In this document: positions 24,987-32,977 of the stretch, one piece after another | Position numbering within the stretch: the stretch's first letter is position 1 | How the letters are laid out: every line of letters begins with the position of its first letter | Source of the DNA: Ferrovibrio sp. | GTDB taxonomy: Bacteria; Pseudomonadota; Alphaproteobacteria; Ferrovibrionales; Ferrovibrionaceae | Reading direction: 5' to 3' | NCBI RefSeq assembly: GCF_025869515.1 | Contig: NZ_JAOZVR010000070.1 | Span: 1-59,357 of the forward strand | Length of the DNA stretch: 59,357 nucleotides | Notes under the pieces: model-generated | The model's database searches: none | What the model was told of the DNA's origin: nothing | What the model saw: the letters and a program-made list of their open reading frames with translations, nothing else | Position numbers and translations under genes: made by a program

Positions 24987-26054
24987 ATGTATGGCATCGC
25001 GTGCGATATTCAACACATTCACTATTCTTTCGGGATGCAAAATTTGGCAGCGAAGAATGTCAGTGGCTTCTCGGAAGGGGCTGTTTTATGGAACTCAGCC
25101 AATATCAGCGGATTCCGCGATCCGGATGCGGCATTACGACTAGAAATATTTCAGTATCTCCGAGAACTCGGCGGAGAGGATGGCCTTGTTACTGCAGCCC
25201 AATTAAGTGCTGGCTATATTCGTAACGATGGCGAGCACGTTGCATTGATTACGCGACCTCGCGGAATATTCAAACCGCGGCAAATGTCATCTCTTCTCTC
25301 GATAAAAACTGTCGTTCCACGGTCGGGGCGAGGTGTTTGGTACGATGACCAGCGTGAGGCACATAACCAAATTTATAACGGGCGAGAGGCGGTCAGTTAT
25401 TCATTCATGGGACAGAATCCTGACGCCGGCGACAATCTTCTATTAAAGCAGGCCTGCGATGCAAAAATCCCAGTGGTTTATTTTCTGGGGATTTCGCCCG
25501 GAGTATATGAAGTTCTACTGCCGACATTCGTGGACCACTGGAGTGCAGATGATTTAAAAGTGCGTCTAGTGTTTGGGAATACCACACAGGATAAATTGCA
25601 GGACGAGATTGATACTTCTCCACCAAAGAATGATTTGCAGCGACGTTATGCATTAACTGCAGTGAAGCGTCGGCTTCATCAAGACGCTTTTAGGCAGGCT
25701 GTCATACATGCATACGGTGGCCGTTGCGCGTTCTCCGGGCTACCGGTTCCAATATTACTTGATGCGGCTCATATCGTTGCAGATAAGCATGAATTGTTGG
25801 GTCAGCCGGTTGTGACGAACGGCATTCCGTTATCCAAGACCCACCATGCTGCGTTTGATGCGCACCTTATCGGCATAGACCCAGATTATAAAATCCATGT
25901 CTCTCAGCGACTGCTCTTACAAAAAGACGGCCCAATGCTGGAAGCGCTAAAAGACCTGAAAGGGAGTAGCTTGCGCCGGCCAACGCGAGAAAAGGATTAT
26001 CCTGACAAAGACAGATTAGCTGTCCGATTTGGCGAATATCGCTCCCGCCTCTGA
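24987..26054 (+). CDS. HNH endonuclease with N-terminal SRA-like domain, probable modification-dependent restriction enzyme
   Basis: The 355-residue protein has an N-terminal part (about residues 85-190, with RPRGIFKPRQMSSLLSIKT, GQNPDAGDN and IPVVYFLGISPGVYEV) resembling the SRA-like modified-base reader of ScoMcrA/TagI-type enzymes. The C-terminal HNH domain (about 225-310) has C247, H262 in LLDAAHIVADKH, N278 and H287 in LSKTHHAAFDAH. It would cut DNA carrying modified cytosine (type IV restriction). GC is about 47% in one sampled line against well over 60% around it, so it is probably acquired. The true start may be ATG 24987 or 25035. Confidence 0.78.
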   Translation: MYGIACDIQHIHYSFGMQNLAAKNVSGFSEGAVLWNSANISGFRDPDAALRLEIFQYLRELGGEDGLVTAAQLSAGYIRNDGEHVALITRPRGIFKPRQMSSLLSIKTVVPRSGRGVWYDDQREAHNQIYNGREAVSYSFMGQNPDAGDNLLLKQACDAKIPVVYFLGISPGVYEVLLPTFVDHWSADDLKVRLVFGNTTQDKLQDEIDTSPPKNDLQRRYALTAVKRRLHQDAFRQAVIHAYGGRCAFSGLPVPILLDAAHIVADKHELLGQPVVTNGIPLSKTHHAAFDAHLIGIDPDYKIHVSQRLLLQKDGPMLEALKDLKGSSLRRPTREKDYPDKDRLAVRFGEYRSRL

Positions 26055-26192
26055 TTTATTGTTGCGAGGTCTTCGCAGCTACGGAATGCCGTGCGACAAC
26101 AATCCCCCCGTATCCAAATCTCAACCTCCCGCCCGGCGCCCGGCTGCGGCATAGCTGCGGTCCCGATTAGTCAACCCCCGTTCGGACGGCCG

Positions 26193-26744
26193 ATGATCCT
26201 CGAGGCCAATCCGGTGCTGCAGACCGCGCTTGAGTTCTGGCGCGACCTGCCCAAGCCGGTCAACATTCCCGATATCCGCCTGCTGGATGTGGCCGCCATC
26301 CCGCGCGCCCTGCTGCCGCATCTGATCATCGCCGAAACCACCAATGCCAATTTCGATCTCAGCCGCCTGCGCCTCGTCGGCGCCGAGATCGCGCGCTGGT
26401 TCCGCGAAATGCCCGAAGGCATGGATGCCCGGGCCTATGGCGCGCTGACCGATCCGGCCTATATCCGCCATATGCGCGACCTGATGGCCGAGCTGATCCA
26501 GCGCCGCAAGCCGATCTACTGCCGCAGCGTCTATACCCTGCCGGGCCTGACCGAGGGCGATGCCGAGAATATCGTCACCGCCGAACGCCTGGTGCTGCCG
26601 CTGGCCGACGGCGCCACCGCGGTGGAATGCGTCATCGTCGTCGAGACCCTGCATGCCAGCGACAGCCGCGCCGGCCCGATCCGCATGCTGCCGCCCGAGC
26701 CGGGCATCAGGGTGCAGCACGATCCCTTCGAACCGGTGGCCTGA
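26193..26744 (+). CDS. PAS_5-type domain protein
   Basis: The ATG at 26193 gives 183 residues. The pattern P-D-I-R-L-L-D-V near residue 29, then FDLSRLRLVGAEIARWF and LTDPAYIRHMRDLMAELIQ, then AERLVLPLADGATAVECVIV, is that of the single-domain PAS proteins (PAS_5, formerly a DUF) common in Rhodospirillales-type alphaproteobacteria. No output domain is attached, so it may sense a small molecule and act through a partner; the ligand is unknown. It stands alone after the HNH gene and 127 bp before the thiolase gene. Confidence 0.75.
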   Translation: MILEANPVLQTALEFWRDLPKPVNIPDIRLLDVAAIPRALLPHLIIAETTNANFDLSRLRLVGAEIARWFREMPEGMDARAYGALTDPAYIRHMRDLMAELIQRRKPIYCRSVYTLPGLTEGDAENIVTAERLVLPLADGATAVECVIVVETLHASDSRAGPIRMLPPEPGIRVQHDPFEPVA

Positions 26745-26871
26745 CGCCAGGTCATCCGGGGCGTCATCTGCCACGGTCACGGCCACGGTCACGGCCTGTG
26801 CGACTTTCGCGATCCGGCCAAATGCTTACACTGGCCTCCGGGATGTGAAACGCCGGGAGTGCAGCGCGCCG

Positions 26872-28044
26872 ATGTCGATCCGCAATCAGGCCTATATCGC
26901 TGGCGCCTATGAACATCCCACGCGCAAGGCCACCGGCATCTCGCTGGCCCAGCTGCATGCCGAGGTGGCGAAGGGCGCGCTGGAGGATGCGGGTTTAGCC
27001 AAGGACGATGTCGACGGCTATTTCTGCGCCGGCGATGCGCCCGGCCTCGGCCCGCTCAACATGGCCGACTATATGGGGCTGAAACTGCGCCATGTCGATT
27101 CCACCGATACCGGCGGGTCGTCCTACCTGATCCATGTCGCCCATGCGGCGCAGGCGATCGCGGCGGGCAAATGCAATGTCGCGCTGATCACGCTGGCCGG
27201 CCGGCCGCGCAGCGAGGGCATGGCCACCGGCACGGCGCCGCGGGTATGGAATGCCGCCGCCCCCGATGTGCCTTTCGAGTATTTCTACGGCCCCACCGTG
27301 GTGAACATGTATGCCATGTGCGCCATGCGCCACATGCACGAATTCGGCACCACGGCCGAGCAGCTCGCCTGGATCAAGGTGGCGGCCTCGCAGCATGCGC
27401 AATGGAACGACCACGCCATGCTGCGCGAGGTGGTGACGGTGGAAGACGTGGTCAACTCGCCGCTGATCGCCGATCCGCTGCACCGGCTGGATTGCTGCGT
27501 GATCAGCGATGGTGGCGGCGCGCTGATCGTCGTGCGGCCGGAAATCGCCAGAAGCCTGCAACGGCCGAAAGTGCGGCTGCGCGGCGCTGGCGAGGCGCCC
27601 AAGCACCAGATGGGCGGCAAAATCGATCTCACCTATTCCGGCGCGCGCTGGTCCGGCCCGGCCGCCTTCGCGGAGGCCGGCGTCACCCCGGCCGATATCA
27701 AATACGCCTCGATCTACGACAGTTTCACCATCCCCGTCCTGATGCAGCTCGAAGACCTCGGCTTCTGCGAAAAGGGCCGGGGCGGGGCTTTTGTGGCCGA
27801 CGGCAACCTGATCTCGGGCGTCGGCAGGCTGCCGTTCAACACCGATGGCGGCGGGCTGTGCAACAACCATCCGGCCAATCGCGGCGGCATGACCAAGGTG
27901 ATCGAGGCGGTGCGGCAGCTGCGCGGCGAGGCGCATCCCAGGGTGCAGGTGCGCAACTGCGACCTGGCGCTGGCCCAGGGCACCGGCGGTTCGCTCGGCA
28001 CCCGCCATGGCAGCGCCACCCTCATTCTGGAACGGGAGTCCTGA
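26872..28044 (+). CDS. Thiolase-superfamily protein lacking the nucleophilic cysteine (SCP2/Ltp-like)
   Basis: The ATG at 26872 gives 390 residues. The fold is that of SCP2-type thiolases and lipid-transfer-like proteins: VDSTDTGGSSYLIHVAHAAQ holds serines (S83, S84) where true thiolases have the catalytic cysteine. YDSFTIPVLMQLEDLGFC (Y282, D283) and the NNHP motif (H333) are present. Steroid-degrading Ltp aldolases likewise lack the cysteine and pair with a DUF35 protein, and a DUF35 gene follows 2 bp later. A C-C bond-cleaving aldolase is therefore a better guess than a thiolase. The substrate is unknown. Confidence 0.85.
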   Translation: MSIRNQAYIAGAYEHPTRKATGISLAQLHAEVAKGALEDAGLAKDDVDGYFCAGDAPGLGPLNMADYMGLKLRHVDSTDTGGSSYLIHVAHAAQAIAAGKCNVALITLAGRPRSEGMATGTAPRVWNAAAPDVPFEYFYGPTVVNMYAMCAMRHMHEFGTTAEQLAWIKVAASQHAQWNDHAMLREVVTVEDVVNSPLIADPLHRLDCCVISDGGGALIVVRPEIARSLQRPKVRLRGAGEAPKHQMGGKIDLTYSGARWSGPAAFAEAGVTPADIKYASIYDSFTIPVLMQLEDLGFCEKGRGGAFVADGNLISGVGRLPFNTDGGGLCNNHPANRGGMTKVIEAVRQLRGEAHPRVQVRNCDLALAQGTGGSLGTRHGSATLILERES

Positions 28045-28046
28045 TC

Positions 28047-28427
28047 ATGGCCGAGGCGCTGGCGCTGCCGTCCAATCCCGAGACCGAGCCCTTCTGGCAG
28101 GCCTGCCGCGAGGGCCGCTTCCTGGTCAGGCGCTGCGATTCCTGCGGCCAGGCGCACTGGTATCCGCGCACGCTCTGCCCCTTCTGCTTCAGCGACAGAA
28201 CCGTGTGGCAGGACGGCAGCGGGCGCGGCACGATCTACAGTTTCAGCATCATGCGCCGCGTGCCCGAGCCCTATGCCATCGCCTATGTGACGCTGGACGA
28301 GGGCCCAAGCATGATGACCACTATCGTCGACTGCGATTTCGACACCATCCGCATCGGCATGCCGGTGACCGTGGCATTCAAAACGCTGGACGACGGCCGT
28401 GCCCTGCCGGTGTTCCGGCCGGCCTGA
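28047..28427 (+). CDS. Zn-ribbon/OB-fold DUF35 protein, partner of the thiolase-like protein
   Basis: The 126-residue protein has the N-terminal helix NPETEPFWQACREGRFLVRRC, a rubredoxin-like zinc ribbon with C30, C33, C44 and C47, then an OB-fold beta barrel (GTIYSFSIMRRVPEPYAIAYV). DUF35 proteins form complexes with thiolase-like enzymes, for example ChsH2 with Ltp2, and bind acyl-CoA. The gene starts 2 bp after the thiolase-like stop, which supports a complex. Confidence 0.88.
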   Translation: MAEALALPSNPETEPFWQACREGRFLVRRCDSCGQAHWYPRTLCPFCFSDRTVWQDGSGRGTIYSFSIMRRVPEPYAIAYVTLDEGPSMMTTIVDCDFDTIRIGMPVTVAFKTLDDGRALPVFRPA

Positions 28428-28443
28428 CCCGAGAGGACATCCG

Positions 28444-29418
28444 ATGCAAGCCGCCTGGTATACGAAAAACGGCGAGGCGAAAGACGTGCTGGTGCTGGGC
28501 GAACAGCCGACACCGACGCCCGGCGCCGGCGAGGTGCTGGTGCGGCTGCACACATCGGGCGTCAATCCCTCCGATGTGAAAAGCCGGCGCGGCCGGCCGC
28601 TCGCCTGGCCGCTGGTGGTGCCGCACAGCGACGGTGCCGGCGTGATCGAGGCGGTGGGCGATGGCGTGCCGGCGACGCGTGTCGGTGAGCGCGTCTGGAC
28701 CTGGAACGGCCAGTGGCAGCGTCCGCTGGGCACGGCGGCGGAGTATATCGCGCTGCCGGCGGCACAGGCGGTCGCTCTGCCCGCTGCGGTGGATTTCGCG
28801 ACGGCGGCCTGTTTCGGCATTCCGGCGCTCACCGCCATCCATGCCGTGCGGCTGGCGGTGCAGGCCGGCGCGCAGTCCGTGCTGGTGACCGGCGCCGCCT
28901 CGGCGGTCGGGCATTACGTCACCCAGATCGCCGCCGGCAAAGGCCTGCGCGTGATCGGCACGGCATCTGCCGCGCGTGCCGTCACCGCGCGCGATGCCGG
29001 CGCCAGCGATGTGATCGACTACAAGAACGAGGATGTCGCGGCGCGGGTGCTGGCACTCACCGGCGGCCAGGGCGTCGAGGCGATCATCGACATGGACCTG
29101 TCGTCGACCGCGCCGCTGCTGGCGAAAGGCGTGCTGGCGCCGCATGGCACGCTGGTCTGCTACGGCTCCAATGCGATGGGCGATGTGCCGGTGCCGTTCC
29201 GCGACCTGCTGTTCCGCGGATTGACCCTGCGCTTCTTCGTGGTCTACGAGCTGACAGCGGAAGACCGCCGCGCGGCGATTGCCGATCTGGCGGCGATCCT
29301 GCAAACGGACAGGCTGGTCACGCGCATCGCGGCGCGCTATCCGCTGGCGCAAATCGTGCGGGCGCATGAAGCCGTCGAAGCCGGCGCCACCGGCAACGTG
29401 GTGCTCGAGATCGCCTGA
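28444..29418 (+). CDS. NADPH:quinone reductase-like medium-chain dehydrogenase
   Basis: The ATG at 28444 gives 324 residues of the zinc-independent MDR superfamily. The N-terminal GroES-like domain has HTSGVNPSDVKSRRG and VPHSDGAGVIEAVGDGV; the Rossmann domain has VLVTGAASAVGHYVTQIAAG, with an alanine-serine-alanine variant of the usual A-x-x-G-V-G. No zinc-binding cysteine pattern is visible. It would reduce quinones, enones or enoyl compounds with NADPH. It is 16 bp after the DUF35 gene, so the three genes are probably one pathway module. Confidence 0.88.
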   Translation: MQAAWYTKNGEAKDVLVLGEQPTPTPGAGEVLVRLHTSGVNPSDVKSRRGRPLAWPLVVPHSDGAGVIEAVGDGVPATRVGERVWTWNGQWQRPLGTAAEYIALPAAQAVALPAAVDFATAACFGIPALTAIHAVRLAVQAGAQSVLVTGAASAVGHYVTQIAAGKGLRVIGTASAARAVTARDAGASDVIDYKNEDVAARVLALTGGQGVEAIIDMDLSSTAPLLAKGVLAPHGTLVCYGSNAMGDVPVPFRDLLFRGLTLRFFVVYELTAEDRRAAIADLAAILQTDRLVTRIAARYPLAQIVRAHEAVEAGATGNVVLEIA

Positions 29419-29430
29419 GCCGGCCGGGGA

Positions 29431-30357
29431 TCACGCCGCGGGATGGGTTTTCCGGATCGCGCATTCCTCCTGCGCCCAGACCGGTTCCAGCGCCAGGGCA
29501 AGCGGCGCATCGGCGGCGCGGCTGAGCGGCGTCAGCGGCAGGCGCAGCGTGTCGGCGCACAGGCCGAGCCGCGACAGCGCCCGTTTCACCGGGATCGGAT
29601 TGCTTTCCAGCGCCAGCGCCTGGATCAGCGGCTGCAGGCGGACCTGCAACCGCATCGCGGCGGTCATGTCGTCGGCATCGAACCGCGCATGAAGCCGGGC
29701 GCAGAGGGCCGGCGCGACATTGGCAACCACCGATATGCAGCCATGGCCGCCGGCGACGCGGTAATGCAGCGCCGTGGCATCGTCGCCGGACAGCTGCGCG
29801 AAATCGGTGCCGGCCAGCTGTCGCAGGCGCGCCGGGCGTCCCAGATCGGCGGTGGCATCCTTGATGCCGATGACGCGGGCGAGTTCCGACAGGCGGCCGA
29901 CGGTTTCGTCGGAAAAGGCGCAGGCGGTACGGCCCGGCACATCGTAGAGCAGGATCGGCAGCCGCACCGCGTCGTGGATCGCCCTGATATGCCGGAACAG
30001 GCCTTCCTGGGTCGGGCGAACGTAGGAGGGCGCGCTGCAGAGCAGCATGTCGGCGCCGCTGCGTTCCGACTGGCGGGCGAGGAAAACCGCGCGTTCCGTG
30101 CCGGGCGATCCGACCCCGGCGATGACGGGCACGCGGCAGCGCGCCGCTCTCACGGCGGCCTCGACCAGCTGCGCATGTTCCTCATCGGCCAGCATGGAGG
30201 CTTCCCCCGTGCTGCCGCCGGCCACGATGGCGGCGGTGCCGCGCTCGATCTGGCGCACGACCAGCCGGGCGTAGCATTCCAGGTCGATCAGATTGCCCCG
30301 ATAGGGCGTGACGAGCGCGGTGATCGAGCCGTGCAGATCGAGTGTTTGGCGGGGCAT
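29431..30357 (-). CDS. Dihydrodipicolinate synthase family aldolase (DapA-like)
   Basis: The ATG at 30357 gives 308 residues. The DapA/NAL TIM barrel is recognized by GGSTGEASML (S49, T50), SAPSYVRPTQEGL (Y112), ILLYDVPGRT (Y138, R143) and GIKDATAD with Schiff-base lysine K166. The arginine that holds the aspartate-semialdehyde carboxylate in DapA is present, so lysine-pathway activity is possible. But the GST and SYVRP variants of the usual GTT and YYNKP motifs suggest a second copy with another substrate. It is 5 bp downstream of a hypothetical gene on the same strand. Confidence 0.85.
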   Translation of the reverse strand: MPRQTLDLHGSITALVTPYRGNLIDLECYARLVVRQIERGTAAIVAGGSTGEASMLADEEHAQLVEAAVRAARCRVPVIAGVGSPGTERAVFLARQSERSGADMLLCSAPSYVRPTQEGLFRHIRAIHDAVRLPILLYDVPGRTACAFSDETVGRLSELARVIGIKDATADLGRPARLRQLAGTDFAQLSGDDATALHYRVAGGHGCISVVANVAPALCARLHARFDADDMTAAMRLQVRLQPLIQALALESNPIPVKRALSRLGLCADTLRLPLTPLSRAADAPLALALEPVWAQEECAIRKTHPAA

Positions 30358-30362
30358 GGCAT

Positions 30363-30797
30363 TCACCCATGGGCCAGCAAGACGATCCGCGTGCCGACGC
30401 AATGCGTGCTGTCGACATGCAGGCCGAGACGTTTCATATAGCGGATCAGGCGCTGCATCCCCTTGCGGGCGACAAGCACGGTCGCGTCGATAGCGACGCG
30501 ACCGCTCTTGCCGACACGCCGCAGCGCCATCTTCACGGCGTTGTCGCAGTCCTTCGGTTCGGAGATACCGGTGATCCAGGCCAGATCGGCATGCTCGGCA
30601 TGGGGCGCGACGACATCGACGCGCAGCTCGGCGGCATGGCGGCAGCCGCGATTCAGCAGGGCGAGAAAGACCGGCAGGGTGCCGTGGCCGATGACGACCA
30701 CATCATCGGTCCGGCCGGTCGGCGTGATGGCAACAAGATCGTTGGCGGTGAGAGTAGTATAGGAAGCGGCAACCTGCTGGTGCAGCCGCTTGGGCAT
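30363..30797 (-). CDS. Hypothetical protein with Rossmann-like strand pattern, upstream of the dapA-like gene
   Basis: The ATG at 30797 gives 144 residues (a longer frame to 30869 adds an Arg-rich stretch that looks untranslated). I do not recognize the family. The alternation of strands and helices (DDVVVIGHGTLPVFLALLNRG, then ELRVDVVAPH, SGRVAIDATVLVARKGM and RIVLLAHG) suggests a small Rossmann-type or partial methyltransferase-like fold, without a clear glycine-rich cofactor motif. It ends 5 bp before the DapA-like start, so it is the first gene of a two-gene operon. Confidence 0.65.
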   Translation of the reverse strand: MPKRLHQQVAASYTTLTANDLVAITPTGRTDDVVVIGHGTLPVFLALLNRGCRHAAELRVDVVAPHAEHADLAWITGISEPKDCDNAVKMALRRVGKSGRVAIDATVLVARKGMQRLIRYMKRLGLHVDSTHCVGTRIVLLAHG

Positions 30798-30935
30798 GCT
30801 GGACACGGATCGTCTCCTTGGCCGTTGTCGATGCCGGCAGACTTGGCGATATGCGGCGAAAGCCGCCATGTGGCTTTTCCGCCGCCGCCATAAGAAATGC
30901 GTAAATACCGCCGGGCTGCCGGTCAGCAGGGCTGT

Positions 30936-30957
30936 CCTGTTTTGCAGACAGAACAGG
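30936..30957. promoter_or_regulatory. CCTGTT/AACAGG inverted repeat in the kdp upstream region
   Basis: Six-base arms CCTGTT (30936-30941) and AACAGG (30952-30957) are separated by 10 bp, in the gap between the divergent hypothetical gene and the kdp operon. It may be a regulator site or the base of a small hairpin. Weak evidence. Confidence 0.25.
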
Positions 30958-30984
30958 GCGTTACGGGACAGCGCGGCGCCATCT

Positions 30985-31001
30985 TTATGCTTTCCTTATG
31001 C
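30985..31001 (+). promoter_or_regulatory. TTATGC-N5-TTATGC direct repeat, candidate KdpE box
   Basis: TTATGC at 30985 and again at 30996 are exactly 11 bp apart, one turn of the helix. The repeat lies 73 bp before the first small ORF of the kdp operon. The E. coli KdpE site is also a pair of T-rich hexamers (TTTATA and TTTACA) one turn apart upstream of kdpF. The likeness in spacing and place is good; the exact bases differ. Confidence 0.5.
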
Positions 31002-31073
31002 CGGGCATTGATCTCCCGCATGGCGGCTTAATGCGGAGCGGGCCTAGATGGAGGCCTCAATCGGAGACTTTCC

Positions 31074-31157
31074 ATGACCGATCTCGTCTTCCTCGCCCTC
31101 GGCGGAGCTTTCTTCGCCGGCTTCATCGCCTACACGCTGCTCTGCGAGCGGCTCTAG
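31074..31157 (+). CDS. 27-residue single-helix membrane peptide preceding kdpF
   Basis: This small ORF starts MTDLVFLALGGAFFAGF and ends CERL, with one hydrophobic helix (about residues 4-22). It has a GGAGACTTTCC leader and sits 11 bp before kdpF. I recall similar short peptides ending in a CERL-like tail in front of kdp operons of other proteobacteria, usually unannotated. It is not KdpF itself, which is the next gene. A second small Kdp subunit is possible. Confidence 0.6.
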   Translation: MTDLVFLALGGAFFAGFIAYTLLCERL

Positions 31158-31168
31158 GAGGCTTCACC

Positions 31169-31258
31169 ATGACCTTCGATTTCATCCTGGGCGGCGGCAT
31201 CGCGCTCCTGCTCGCCATCTACCTGATCTACGCCCTGCTGCGCGCAGAGAAATTCTAA
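31169..31258 (+). CDS. kdpF: Potassium-transporting ATPase small subunit KdpF
   Basis: The 29-residue peptide is one hydrophobic helix (ILGGGIALLLAIYLIYALL) with the charged tail RAEKF typical of KdpF, which stabilizes the KdpABC complex in the inner membrane. An AGGAGG site is 8 bases before the ATG. It is 9 bp before kdpA. Confidence 0.9.
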   Translation: MTFDFILGGGIALLLAIYLIYALLRAEKF

Positions 31259-31267
31259 AGGCCAGCC

Positions 31268-32965
31268 ATGACCCAGAATGACACTCTGCAACTCGGCCTG
31301 TATCTCGCCATCATCCTGGCGGCGACCCCGGTCCTCGGCCTGTACCTGACCCGCCTGTTCAACGGCGAGATCGGCTGGCTGCGGCTGATCGAACGGCCGG
31401 TCTATGCGGCTGCCGGTGTTGCGCCGGAGCGCGAACAGCACTGGTCGGCCTATGCCATTGCCATGCTGGTTTTCAACCTGGCCGGCTTCCTTCTGCTCTT
31501 TGCCATTCTGCGCCTGCAGGATGTGCTGCCGCTGAATCCGCAGGATCTGCCGGCACTGTCGTCGGATCTCGCCTTCAACACGGCGGTCAGCTTCGTCACC
31601 AATACCAACTGGCAGGCCTATGGCGGCGAAAGCACCATGAGCTATTTCAGCCAGATGGTCGGCCTGACGGTGCAGAATTTCCTCTCGGCCGCCACCGGCA
31701 TTGCCATCGCGCTGGTGGTGATCCGCGCGTTTGCCCGCAAGTCGGCCAGGACGGTCGGCAATTTCTGGACCGACATGACGCGCGCCACCCTTGGCCTCCT
31801 GCTGCCCGGCGCCGCGATCATCGCCGTGATCCTGATCTGGCAGGGCATGCCGCAGAATTTCGATGCCTATACCACGGCGACGACGCTGGAAGGCGCGCAG
31901 CAGGTGATCGCGCAGGGGCCGGTGGCAAGCCAAGTGGCGATCAAGATGCTGGGTACCAATGGCGGCGGCTTCTTCAACGCCAATGCGGCGCATCCCTTCG
32001 AGAATCCGACCGCGCTGAGCAATTTCCTGCAGATGCTGGCGATCTTCGTGATCGGCGCGGCGCTGACCAATGTGTTCGGTCGCATGGTGAAAGATCAGCG
32101 GCAGGGCTGGGCGATCCTCGCCACCATGATGGTGCTGTTCGTCGCCGGCGTGCTGATCGCCGGCCATGTCGAGGCCGGTGCCAATCCGCTGCTGGCCCAG
32201 CTGGGCGCCGATCCGGCGCTGGGCAATATGGAAGGCAAGGAGGTTCGTTTCGGCACTTTCACCTCCGCGCTGTTCGCCGTCATCACCACGGCCGCCTCCT
32301 GCGGCGCGGTGAATGCCATGCATTCCAGCTTCCTGCCGCTCGGCGGCATGATCCCGCTGCTCAACATCATGCTGGGCGAGGTGATTGTCGGCGGCGTCGG
32401 CGCCGGCTTCTATGGCATTGCGCTGTTCATCGTGGCGACGCTGTTCATCGCCGGTCTGATGGTGGGCCGCAGCCCCGAATATCTCGGCAAGAAGATCGAG
32501 GCACGCGAAGCCAAGCTGGCCGTGCTCGCCATCCTGATCTCGCCGATGGCCATCCTGGTCGGCACGGCGATTGCGCTGGTGACGGAGCCCGGCCTGGCCG
32601 GCCTGCTCTCGGCCGGGCCGCATGGCCTGAGCGAAGTGCTCTATGGCTTCACGTCTGCTGCCGGCAATAACGGCAGCGCCTTTGCCGGCCTGACCGCCAA
32701 TTCGGTCTTCTACAACACGGCGCTGGGCATCACCATGCTGCTCGGCCGCTTCGCCATGATCGTGCCGGTGCTCGCCATGGCCGGCGGCCTGGCGGCCAAG
32801 AAGGCGACGCCAGCCTCGGCCGGCAGTTTCCCGACGCATGGCCCGATGTTCGTGCTGCTGCTCGCCGGCACCATCCTGATCGTCGGCGGCCTCACCTTCT
32901 TCCCGGCGCTGGCGCTGGGGCCGATCGTCGAGCATCTGCTGCTCGCCGCCGGCCAGACGTTTTAA
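31268..32965 (+). CDS. kdpA: Potassium-transporting ATPase subunit KdpA
   Basis: The 565-residue channel-like subunit has ten or so hydrophobic helices and the four degenerate K+-selectivity loops. Examples are [40 protein letters not shown] and [16 protein letters not shown]. It binds potassium from the periplasm and passes it to KdpB. Length equals the family norm. It is translated 9 bp after kdpF and 12 bp before kdpB in a complete kdpFABCDE operon. Confidence 0.98.
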   Translation: MTQNDTLQLGLYLAIILAATPVLGLYLTRLFNGEIGWLRLIERPVYAAAGVAPEREQHWSAYAIAMLVFNLAGFLLLFAILRLQDVLPLNPQDLPALSSDLAFNTAVSFVTNTNWQAYGGESTMSYFSQMVGLTVQNFLSAATGIAIALVVIRAFARKSARTVGNFWTDMTRATLGLLLPGAAIIAVILIWQGMPQNFDAYTTATTLEGAQQVIAQGPVASQVAIKMLGTNGGGFFNANAAHPFENPTALSNFLQMLAIFVIGAALTNVFGRMVKDQRQGWAILATMMVLFVAGVLIAGHVEAGANPLLAQLGADPALGNMEGKEVRFGTFTSALFAVITTAASCGAVNAMHSSFLPLGGMIPLLNIMLGEVIVGGVGAGFYGIALFIVATLFIAGLMVGRSPEYLGKKIEAREAKLAVLAILISPMAILVGTAIALVTEPGLAGLLSAGPHGLSEVLYGFTSAAGNNGSAFAGLTANSVFYNTALGITMLLGRFAMIVPVLAMAGGLAAKKATPASAGSFPTHGPMFVLLLAGTILIVGGLTFFPALALGPIVEHLLLAAGQTF

Positions 32966-32977
32966 GGAGCATTCGTC

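Noticed and set aside
26771..26794. Two copies of a 12-bp CCACGGTCACGG unit before the thiolase-like gene
   Set aside because: Only two perfect copies of a short GC-rich unit; no sign of function and too little to call an array.
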